Assembly (NCBI GenBank): GCA_965222345.1
Contig: CBDCTS010000007.1
Location: 372,001 to 436,000, forward strand
Direction of reading: 5' to 3'
Source of the DNA: JADFGZ01 sp965222345
GTDB lineage: Bacteria; Acidobacteriota; Terriglobia; 2-12-FULL-54-10
DNA length: 64,000 nt
Below the pieces are notes generated by a model, which saw nothing but the letters and a program-made list of their open reading frames with translations, was not told the DNA's origin and searched no databases. The stretch's first letter is position 1. Each line of letters begins with the position of its first letter. Below are positions 52,489-60,698 of this stretch, in pieces. Made by a program: the position numbers and the translations under genes.

Positions 52489-55300
52489 GTGCCGCTTTCC
52501 TGGAATGAAATTCGTCATCGAGCCATCCGCTTCTCGCAGGAGTGGTCCGGCGCGAAGCGCGAGCAGGCGGAGAAACAGACTTTCTGGAACGAGTTTTTTG
52601 ATGTGTTCGGCGTCAGCCGGCGCGCGGTTGCCTCGTTCGAAAAACCCGTGCGCAAGCTCTCCGGCGACTACGGCTACATTGACCTGTTTTGGCCCGGCAA
52701 CGTGCTGGTGGAGCACAAGAGCCGCGGCAAGGACTTAGGGAAAGCCGAGTCGCAAGCCTTCCGTTACATTCGAGACCTCGCGGGGGAGGGACGATACAAG
52801 GAAATCCCCCACTACGTCATCGTTTCCGATTTCGCCCGGATCGCCTTGCACGACCTGGAACCGGAAGAGCAGAGGCGTCTGCCGCTGTTCGACAGGTGGC
52901 GGGTGGCGACGACAGAATTTCCGCTGGCCGATTTCCACAAGTACATCCACGCTTTCGCATTCATTCCCGGCTACAAGCAGCACAAGTTCGAGGAACAAGA
53001 CCCAATCAACTTCGAGGCCGTAGAGATCATGGGCCGCCTGCACGACGCGCTCGAAGCGGGCGGCTACGCGGGACATCAACTGGAACGGTTTTTGGTCCGA
53101 GTGCTGTTTTGCCTCTTTGCCGAAGACACCGGCATCTTCGAGCGGGAATCGTTCCGGCTGTACCTGCTCAACCGCACCGCAGAAGATGGCTCCGACCTCG
53201 GTCTGCACATCGCCCGACTTTTCGAGGTTCTCAACACGCCGCAGGAAAAACGCCAGAAGAATCTCGATGAAACGCTCGCTGCATTTACCTATGTGAACGG
53301 CGAACTGTTCGCGGAACAGCTCAGGTTCGCTGACTTCAACCGGGACATGCGCAACGCGCTACTGGCGTGCACGCGGTTTGACTGGGGGCGGATTTCGCCC
53401 GCGATTTTCGGGTCGCTGTTCCAGTCTGTGATGGAGCCGAAGGAGCGGCGGCAGATCGGCGGGCATTACACGAACGAGCGGGACATCCTGAAGCTGATCC
53501 GGTCGTTGTTTCTGGACGAACTGCGGGAGGAATTCAGGCGGGCCAAGGGCAGCAGGAGAGAGCTGAAGCGGTTCCATGAAAAGCTCGCGGAGCTGCGGTT
53601 TCTCGATCCGGCGTGCGGGTGCGGAAACTTTCTGGTGATCACATACCGAGAGCTGCGGCGGCTGGAAATCGAAATCCTGAAACTGCTCTATCCCGGCGAG
53701 CAGAGAGAGTTGAATATACAGCGCCTGTCGCTGGTGGACGTGGATGCCTTCTACGGGATCGAGATCAGCGAGTGGCCGGTACGGATCGCGGAAGTGGCAA
53801 TGTGGTTGATGAACCACCAGATGAACATCCGCCTTTCGGAAGCCTTCGGGCAATACTTTGTGCGACTGCCGCTCAAGAAATCGCCGACCATTGTCTGCGG
53901 TAACGCACTGCGGCTCGACTGGAAGGAAATCCTGCCACCCGAGAAATGCAGCTATATTCTCGGCAATCCGCCGTTTGTGGGTCAAAGTTTTCAGACTAAG
54001 GAGCAGAAAGCTGACCAGCATATTGTTCTCGCTAACATCCAAGCACGCGGCGTTCTCGATTATGTTTGCAACTGGTATGTAATGGCGGCAGAGTACATCC
54101 AAGAAACACATATTGTCGTTGGCCTCGTTTCGACCAACTCCATTACTCAGGGTGAACAAGTCGGGATCCTCTGGAATGAACTGTTCAGCCGCTACCGCGT
54201 AAAGATTATCTTTGCCCATCGCACCTTCGAGTGGGCGAGCGAAGCGCGGGGCAAGGCTCATGTTCACGTTGTCATCGTGGGTTTCGCCGCGTTTAAATCG
54301 AGCAACAAGCGAATTTACGACTATGAAGCTGGACCCGAAAAAGTCACTGTCAGTTTGGTCAAGAACATCAGCCCTTACTTGATTGAGGGCTCTGATCTGG
54401 TTGTCACCAACCGGACGAACCCGCTCAGTAACGTTCCGAAAATGTCTTGGGGCAACAAGCCCACAGATGGCGGAAATCTTCTGCTATCGCCAGAAGAACG
54501 AACTCAATTACTCAGAGATGAACCTGTTGCCAAGGAGTTCATTCGTTCGTACATGGGGGGCTACGATTTGATCAACGGGCAGGAGCGCTACTGTCTTTGG
54601 CTCGCGGAGGCCGACGCTAATAAACTTCGAAAGCTACCTAGAGTAATGGAACGAGTACGACGAGTGCGGGATTTCCGCTCCGCCAGCAAAGCAGAATCGA
54701 CCCGCCGGTATGCAAAGTTTCCCGCGATATTCCGCCAAATCGCGCAACCAGAATCGGACTATCTGGCTATGCCTGAGGTTTCATCTGAGAATCGACCCTA
54801 CATTCCCATCGCGTTCGTGTCTGCGAAAGTGATTTGCAGCAACACAGTACAATTCTTGCCGGATGTCACATCCTACCATTTTGGAATTCTCACCTCAGCC
54901 ATGCACATGGCGTGGCTTAAGCAGGTTTACGGTCGCTTGGAATCTCGTTACCGCTACTCAAACAGTTTGGTTTACAACAACTTTCCGTGGCCGGAAGCTC
55001 CAACGGTGAAGCAGCGCGCGGCGGTGGGGGCTGCCGCGCAGGGGGTGCTGGAACGCGCGCAAGAAATTCCCCGAGGCGACACTGGCGGACCTGTATGACC
55101 CGCTGGCGATGCCGAAGGAACTGACCAAGGCCCATGCGGACCTCGACCGCGCGGTGGACCGCTGCTACCGGCGACAGCCGTTCCAAAACGACCGCCAACG
55201 CGTGGAGCACCTGTTCGCGCTCTACGAGAAGCTGACCGTGCCGCTGATTCCGGGCGCAAAGAGACGGTGGCAGAGAAAACTGGCCGGTGGAATGAGTTGA
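52489..55300 (+). CDS. MmeI-like restriction-modification protein (nuclease-methyltransferase), frameshifted near 55051
   Basis: A single-chain restriction-modification candidate of about 937 residues once a frameshift is repaired. The N-terminus carries a PD-(D/E)XK site: Asp in YIDLFWPG and E-x-K in VLVEHKSRGKDL. Helicase-like motifs are absent. The methyltransferase domain has motif I FLDPACGCGNFL and motif IV ILGNPPFVGQSF, i.e. an N6-adenine (NPPF) type. A target-recognition region follows (WLKQVYGRLESRYRYSNSLVYNNFPW). The main frame ends at 55098 with a nonsense tail. From about 55054 another frame reads A-R-K-K-F-P-E-A-T-L-A-D-L-Y-D-P and continues to 55300, the normal C-terminus of this family. 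One extra base in the CGCGCGC run explains it. The GTG start at 52489 lacks a clear ribosome site. Probably a defence gene of the island. Confidence 0.82.
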
Positions 55301-55640
55301 TCCCCAGATTTTACCGATTCAGGAAGAGAAGGATGTCGCTGCGGCGGTCGGCGTCAGCGGCGCGGGTAACTAACCTATACGCGAAGGTCCTCTAGGGTCC
55401 AGTGGATTCCCGTTCGGAAAGAGGGATGTAATGAGGGGATCATGTTGGGTTCATATAAAATATATCGATTATTATGAACAATTTACATGTTTTACTTGGT
55501 TGACGCTACCTGAGGCAGGAATGCCTGCCCTACCTGAAAGCCGGTTGCTACCTGACGCCGTGGCGGTATATACCTTGGCGAGAAATGCTTTAGGCTTGGA
55601 TTACCGATTGTGACGTGGATTTACGGTGTGATGCGGAATC
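55301..55640. other. Intergenic region after the restriction-modification gene
   Basis: About 340 bp without a supported gene. It contains an AT-rich stretch (55455-55500) and a GGCAGGAATGCCTGCC near-palindrome at about 55513-55528. Confidence 0.4.
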
Positions 55641-55684
55641 AATAGAAAAGCGCTGGAACCCCTGTGGAATGGAGGTTCCAGCGC
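55641..55684 (-). terminator. Rho-independent terminator of the leftward amidohydrolase gene
   Basis: An 11-bp stem, GCGCTGGAACC (55650-55660) with GGTTCCAGCGC (55674-55684), followed on the minus strand by TTTTCTATT. It lies 65 bp beyond the amidohydrolase stop. Confidence 0.8.
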
Positions 55685-55749
55685 ACTCTGCAGGATTCAG
55701 TAACAGGCCGGAGACAGCAGCTTAGCTCCAATTCTCCTCCCTAGCGCCG

Positions 55750-57651
55750 CTATCTTTCTCCCTCGCCCTCTATGCCCCGTTTCCAATAGGACCGGTCACC
55801 CTGATATCCCACCGTGGGCAATCCCGCACTGCCGGCAAATTCCGGGTCCGTGTAAACAATCTTGCCACCCATTACCGTCAACACCGGGTCGATCTGGCCA
55901 ATTTCATCCTCCGGCACCGTCAAATAGTCTTGATTCAGCACCGCAAAATCGGCCAGCTTATTCGTCTCGATCGTGCCCAGCCGATCTTCCTTAAGGACAT
56001 ACTCCGCCCCCCAGCGCGTGTACATGTAAAGCGCCTCACGCCGACTGACGCGCTGCTGGGGGCCCCAGACCGTCCCGGAGACGTCCTTCCGATTGACGGA
56101 CACTTCCAATGCCAGAAAGGGATGGAAAGCGTGCTGGTCCAACTGAAGGGTGGTGCGCAGTCCGTGATCCAGCAGTCTCCTCAACGGAACGACCACGTCC
56201 TCAGCTACAGCTTCTCCATAGAGAACCGAATAGGCGCCGATATCTCCCCTCTTTCCGCCGTAAATATACTTGGGACCGCAACTGAACATCAAACCGAGCT
56301 TCTTGGCTCGTTCCGCATGTTCGTCCGTCAGAAAGCGGCAGTGATCGATCGACCAGCGGCGCTCGACAACGTCGGGATATTGCTGGCTTACCTCTTCCAC
56401 CAAATCCAGAAACTGATCAATCCCGCGGTCCCCGCCCGAATGCATCCCGGCGATTCGGAACCCATACTTGGCGGCCGCCCGCATCATAGCCGCAATCTTG
56501 TAAGTCGGATCCGTTAACTTACATACCCCATTGGGACCGTAAATTTGAAAGCGCCAGAGGGGAAAATCCAGGGCCTCTCGCGGATAGGTATTGTTGATGC
56601 AGGAACCGCCGCTGCCGGGCACGCTGTCGATGCTGACGGGAGACAATCCAATCATCCACAACAGATCATCACCAGCGCCCCACATCTGTTTTCCCGAGCC
56701 GCCTTGCAGACCCACCAGACGGCTGATAATCGCCTCCGGCATTTCGCTGCGGCTAGCTGCTTCCAGCGTGTACGCCATCCGCACCGGCATATCTCCCCGG
56801 GCATGCAACCAGGAATAGGCAGCCAAGTGGTTGGGAAAGAGGCGGCTGGAAACCGTCGTCAGACCCTGGGCGGCAACCTCTTCCATCTCCATCTTATAGT
56901 ATGGGGCCAGATCGGCTGGAGGGACTTGTTCCCAGAATTCGTATTGAGTGGTCAGATTGGCAACTCCCCTCACCATCCCGGTCGGAACACCCTGGTCGTC
57001 CCGGATGACACCCGTGAGATTCGGATACCGTTCCAGGAGCAATTCCAACGCTTTGGTATTCACCAGCCCCCGATCGGTAGAACCACCGGACAGTTGCACG
57101 GGGTTGTCCGGGGTCACAGTGTCCAGATCAAAGCGGCTGACTTCGCCCCTTTGCAGCGCCAGCTCCAGCACCATCCCCCTGGCCCCCTCAAGGGAGGTGA
57201 TGATCCACTCCCCCGGCTTCTTGCCCAAGGCAATGGTGCGCAACTGCACCAAGCCATCCTCCTTGCTCGTCCAGGGGATGGGAGGATCCATTTCGCCTAC
57301 CTGCTTCATCCCCTCCGGGAAGAAATGGGAGCCATAGCCGTAGATGTGGTTGTGGGTTTCGACCAGACCCGGAATCACCGTCCGGCCATCCAGATCGATT
57401 CTCCGGGTATTTTCCCCCGCGAACTCCAGGACTTCTTCATTGCTTCCCACAACAACGAATTTGCCATCGTAGATGGCTGCTGCCTGGGCGACGGTAAAGT
57501 CATTCTGATCGGCAGTGTCCGCCGTGAGGATTTTACCGTTGAAAATCACCATATCCGCTTCCAGGCCTGCTGCCAGAGCCCCGCGGCTGATGAGCAAACC
57601 CAGCACCCCAAGAACCAACACGCAGAAAAAACTTGCTCTCACCTTCTTCAT
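55750..57651 (-). CDS. Exported amidohydrolase family 3 (YtcJ-like)
   Basis: About 633 residues. The start at 57651 (MKKVRASFFCVLVLGVLGLL) has a GGGGGGACGG stretch upstream and gives a signal peptide ending near GALAA. The metal motif is GLVETHNHIYG (HxH); a second histidine region is GMHSGGDRGIDQ, a third SIDHCRFLTDEHAER. The C-terminal strand reads IETNKLADFAVLNQDYLTVP. In place of the usual S-D-x-P the late barrel strand reads LRTTLQLDQHAFHP, so an Asp is present in this paralogue. It has its own terminator. Upstream on the same strand lie the cohesin-like and Vgb-like genes, with gaps of about 165 and 126 bp. Probably periplasmic hydrolysis of an unknown substrate. Confidence 0.9.
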   Translation of the reverse strand: MKKVRASFFCVLVLGVLGLLISRGALAAGLEADMVIFNGKILTADTADQNDFTVAQAAAIYDGKFVVVGSNEEVLEFAGENTRRIDLDGRTVIPGLVETHNHIYGYGSHFFPEGMKQVGEMDPPIPWTSKEDGLVQLRTIALGKKPGEWIITSLEGARGMVLELALQRGEVSRFDLDTVTPDNPVQLSGGSTDRGLVNTKALELLLERYPNLTGVIRDDQGVPTGMVRGVANLTTQYEFWEQVPPADLAPYYKMEMEEVAAQGLTTVSSRLFPNHLAAYSWLHARGDMPVRMAYTLEAASRSEMPEAIISRLVGLQGGSGKQMWGAGDDLLWMIGLSPVSIDSVPGSGGSCINNTYPREALDFPLWRFQIYGPNGVCKLTDPTYKIAAMMRAAAKYGFRIAGMHSGGDRGIDQFLDLVEEVSQQYPDVVERRWSIDHCRFLTDEHAERAKKLGLMFSCGPKYIYGGKRGDIGAYSVLYGEAVAEDVVVPLRRLLDHGLRTTLQLDQHAFHPFLALEVSVNRKDVSGTVWGPQQRVSRREALYMYTRWGAEYVLKEDRLGTIETNKLADFAVLNQDYLTVPEDEIGQIDPVLTVMGGKIVYTDPEFAGSAGLPTVGYQGDRSYWKRGIEGEGER

Positions 57652-57816
57652 GTTCCGTCCCCCCGATCTTTGCAAGAAATGTTTTGATGCGGTTACGGCT
57701 TTGTTGTCATCCCGACCCGCCGACACCGATACTCCCTAAAAGAGCCAGACCCCTCACCGGTCCACCTCGCAAATCAACGGGCGTGCCATGCGGATCGACC
57801 GGCTGGAGCAGTCAAC

Positions 57817-58407
57817 TTAATGGGTGAAGAAGAAGCAACCAACCACCGGAATCTCTTCGTCGAGTCCAAACAGCTCCACCTGGCCATCCCTTCCTTCCGC
57901 CATCTGCACAGAATCCCCTTCCACGGTGGTCCCTTTCGAGCTTTTCAACTCCAGCGCAAGCGTTCCTTTTGGGGCATTCTCGGTAACCCGAAACTTCATA
58001 TAGGCCAGAATGCCGGCCCGGATCGGCTTCTCGCCGGAGATCGTCACTTCCAGCAAGGAAACTTCGGGATCGTCCGGGTCCTCCTTCTCGGTAGCCTGGA
58101 CGCTGGCGTCGGAAAGTTCGCCCGACAGCCCCAACTCGACATCGACAAAGGAAAATGCATTTTTCGGAAAACTGACTTCACCCATCACCATGTTGATTTG
58201 CGGTTCGTCGCCCTTGGATAAAGTCAGCGGAATGTCGATCGGCTCGCCCGGCTTGGCTGTCGAAAGACCCACATTCAGCTTCACTTCCTGCCCAGTCTCC
58301 CCTGCCTGCATTGCCGACAGGGCTTGCGTAAGAAGGCAGGTCCATACGAACCCCAGGGTCCAGGCACAAACCACGACTCGCTGCATACGTTTTATTGTGT
58401 TCGCCAC
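57817..58407 (-). CDS. Exported cohesin-like protein
   Basis: A 196-residue protein. A GTG start at 58407 follows AAGGAGGAAA and opens a signal peptide (VVVCAWTLGFVWTCLLTQALS, cleavage near AMQA). The mature part fits a cohesin-type beta-sandwich: VGLSTAKPGEPIDIPLTLS, VMGEVSFPKNAFSFVDVEL, LEVTISGEKPIRAGILAYMK, FRVTENAPKGTLALELKS. Such domains bind dockerins or act as general adhesion modules; no dockerin repeat was noticed in this window. It ends in an unusual VVGCFFFTH. It lies between the amidohydrolase and the Vgb-like gene, all leftward. A decayed copy of its 5' end is at 60509-60581. Fold assignment is by pattern only. Confidence 0.68.
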   Translation of the reverse strand: MANTIKRMQRVVVCAWTLGFVWTCLLTQALSAMQAGETGQEVKLNVGLSTAKPGEPIDIPLTLSKGDEPQINMVMGEVSFPKNAFSFVDVELGLSGELSDASVQATEKEDPDDPEVSLLEVTISGEKPIRAGILAYMKFRVTENAPKGTLALELKSSKGTTVEGDSVQMAEGRDGQVELFGLDEEIPVVGCFFFTH

Positions 58408-58533
58408 TTTCCTCCTTCTTGCAGACCCTTAAAAGATGTTTGGCTACAGGTTCGTCATCAGAAACTTTTCGAATGAGAGCTTGAACCTGCACGCACAAGA
58501 AATCAACCTTCGTGTTCGTTTTCCGCGTTTCGA

Positions 58534-60255
58534 TCAGAAGTGAGCGGCCAGCGTGGTCATCTTGGAAACATCCGGATAAAGAACACCTACGGCGGCGATA
58601 TCCGAGGAGCGGGGGCTATACCAGATGGCTCCTTCGCGGGTGATGGCCACCTTCGGCATGTCCGCCCACTGTGGAGAAGGATAGTAGGTAAACTTCTCCG
58701 TATCCGGATCGAACCGGATAATCGCGGCCCGCGGACCGGCGTCAGTGATCCAAATCTTATCTTCGTTGTCCGGCCAGACATCGTAGGGCTGTGAAAACCT
58801 CATCGGCATGTCGTACTCCACGACTTTTCCCGTCTGAGGATCGAGTTTACCCAGCTTGCCGTTGCTGAACCCGCCGTACCAAACCGTGTCTTTGGAGTCG
58901 ACCCCCAGACGCCGAATCAGGCACGGCTGCGAGAGCGCCGGATATTCGGTGAACTTCTCGGTCGCAGGCTCAAATTTCGTCACTTTACAGCGGCGAAATT
59001 CGGCGAACCATATATTCTCTTCACTGTCCAGGTCGATACCATAGGGGGCACCGCCCGCGGTGGGGATTTCCCAAAGGCTGATCTGGTCCGTATCCCGGCT
59101 CCACTTGCCGATCCGGTTGCCCGAGAGCATGGTGAACCAGACATTTTCCTCCGAATCCAGCACCGGGGTGTGCCCGTGCCAGCCCATCTGCTCCACCGGA
59201 TACTCCACGATTTCGCCCGTGGGTGGATGGATACGGCCCAGATGCACGTTCCGGCCAGCCCACCACACGAAGCCTTTGGTGTCGGCCACCAGCCCATGCG
59301 GAGAGCCGTTGGGGTCGGGGTTCATAAAATTCGTCACAATTCCCGTCCGTGGGTCCAGGCGTCCCAATCCGCTGGGAGTTCCCCGGTCGGTGAACCAGAC
59401 GTTGCCGTCATGATCCAGGTTCGGCTCCTGGGCAATGCGTTTGGTGAACTCCCCTTCATTCGCCAGTCGGAATTCCACATACATCGCTTTGGAGAGAGCC
59501 TCCTCATCGAGGGGCAACTCGCCTTCCATTCGTAAAGCCCGCTTTTGGCTGCCAGGACCAAAATGCTTTGCCAGATAGGCCAGCAGTTCCTCACGTTGCT
59601 CCGGGCTCAGGCTGCCCTCCGGAATCATCGCCTGCACGCGCGCGCCTCTGTTGACCCTCTCAGCGCTCTCCATCATGCTGATGGCCGTCTCCCACCCGGA
59701 TTCGTTGCGGGACTGACCCGGCAGGAAGTTCACACCATGACAGTAAACGCAGGTTTTTTCCACGGCCTCACGGCCCGGGCCCGGCGGATATAGTTCGTCG
59801 TAAGGAACCCGCGCGATCTGCTCGGCCGAATCCGATGAGCGCCCGCCGGAAGGAGGGCCTCCGCGCCCGATTGTCATCGTTTGCGCCGCCACCATCCGCA
59901 GGGAAAAATCAGCCGTGGCATTTCCTCCCGCCCTTACCTCCAATTGCTGGACGTCGGCTTCAAATCCTGTTTTCTCAACCGTCACCTCATAGCTGCCGGG
60001 AAACATGTTCACGGCCCGGTAGCGACCTTCATGGGTGAATACCATATAGACAATATTCTTATCCACGTGCCAGGCGTAGACCTGGGCGGCTTGGAACGAT
60101 TCCGGCGCCTCGACCACCCCGGAGAGCGTTCCCATCCCGGATATCGCGCTCGCTTCGGCGGCCGGGGCCTCGCCTTCCCCGCCCTGGATGCTGTAGAAAA
60201 GCAGCGCAAGGACTGCCAAGCCTGCAACGGTCAAAAACCCAAGTTTTTTGCTCAT
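58534..60255 (-). CDS. Membrane-anchored cytochrome c / Vgb-like beta-propeller protein
   Basis: A protein of 573 residues starting MSKKLGFLTVAGLAVLALLF behind AAGGAG; the hydrophobic segment may be an uncleaved anchor. The order of parts is: a carboxypeptidase-regulatory domain (about residues 38-120; GTLSGVVEAPESFQAAQVYA, FPGSYEVTVEKTGFEADVQ), a c-type cytochrome module with haem motif CVYCH (169-173) and a later Met (QAMIPEGSLS), then a virginiamycin-B-lyase-like propeller. The propeller repeats are visible as DHDGNVWFTDRG, DTKGFVWWAGRN, DSEENVWFTMLSG, DSEENIWFAEFRR, DSKDTVWYGGFSN and NEDKIWITDAG. Such hybrids look like periplasmic electron-transfer or streptogramin-lyase-like proteins. 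True lyase activity cannot be claimed. The pairing with amidohydrolases suggests a shared catabolic locus (inference). Confidence 0.85.
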   Translation of the reverse strand: MSKKLGFLTVAGLAVLALLFYSIQGGEGEAPAAEASAISGMGTLSGVVEAPESFQAAQVYAWHVDKNIVYMVFTHEGRYRAVNMFPGSYEVTVEKTGFEADVQQLEVRAGGNATADFSLRMVAAQTMTIGRGGPPSGGRSSDSAEQIARVPYDELYPPGPGREAVEKTCVYCHGVNFLPGQSRNESGWETAISMMESAERVNRGARVQAMIPEGSLSPEQREELLAYLAKHFGPGSQKRALRMEGELPLDEEALSKAMYVEFRLANEGEFTKRIAQEPNLDHDGNVWFTDRGTPSGLGRLDPRTGIVTNFMNPDPNGSPHGLVADTKGFVWWAGRNVHLGRIHPPTGEIVEYPVEQMGWHGHTPVLDSEENVWFTMLSGNRIGKWSRDTDQISLWEIPTAGGAPYGIDLDSEENIWFAEFRRCKVTKFEPATEKFTEYPALSQPCLIRRLGVDSKDTVWYGGFSNGKLGKLDPQTGKVVEYDMPMRFSQPYDVWPDNEDKIWITDAGPRAAIIRFDPDTEKFTYYPSPQWADMPKVAITREGAIWYSPRSSDIAAVGVLYPDVSKMTTLAAHF

Positions 60256-60302
60256 CGAGTTTCTCCTTAGAGCGGTTTCACAGTAGCGGCATAGCACCCC
60301 GA

Positions 60303-60398
60303 GATGTCATTCTGAAGGTCGAATTCCATTCGGCTCGAGGAATCTGCTTTAACTTACAACTGAAAAGCAGATTGCTTGCTACGCTCAGGAACGACATC
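60303..60398. repeat. Imperfect inverted repeat of the GTCATTCTGAG type
   Basis: The left arm (60303-60350) runs from GATGTCATTCTGA to GAATCTGCTTT; the right arm (60363-60398) runs from AAAAGCAGATT to CTCAGGAACGACATC. Read inversely, the right arm starts GATGTCGTTCCTGAGCG. Single arms occur at 6349 and 46644. Confidence 0.6.
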
Positions 60399-60508
60399 CT
60401 GCTTGCACCTGCACCATACAGTAATACGAAAACCCGCTTTGGATTGTTCTTCGGTTGTCTTTATTAGCTTCTCCGATACTGCAAGACGGAAGTATTACGC
60501 AAGCGACC

Positions 60509-60581
60509 GAACCCCAGGGCTCAAGCACAAACCGCTACTCGCTGCAAATGCTTTGTTATGTTCGCCACCTTCCTCCTTCTT
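60509..60581 (-). pseudogene. Decayed 5' fragment of a cohesin-like gene
   Basis: This 73-bp stretch aligns without gaps to 58348-58420, the ribosome site, GTG start and first codons of the cohesin-like gene (about 60 of 73 bases match by eye). It keeps AAGAAGGAGG and GTGGCGAACAT, reads V-A-N-I-T-K-H-L-Q-R-V-A-V-C-A and then hits TGA. Nothing of the remaining gene is visible. Confidence 0.75.
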
Positions 60582-60698
60582 ATCGGGCGACGCCCTCAAT
60601 TACCGCAGAATACGCCGTCAATCCAAGCTGGACCGGCACTGACTGCAATAGGGTTCGCCAAGCTTCCGGACGCCTCTGGCTCCCCCCGAAAAATACAG

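Larger units (their letters stand above)
60256..60698. other. Intergenic region with an inverted repeat and a gene relic
   Basis: About 440 bp with no intact gene. It contains a repeat pair (60303-60398) and the decayed 5' end of a cohesin-like gene (60509-60581). It should also hold the promoter of the leftward Vgb-like gene. Confidence 0.6.
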
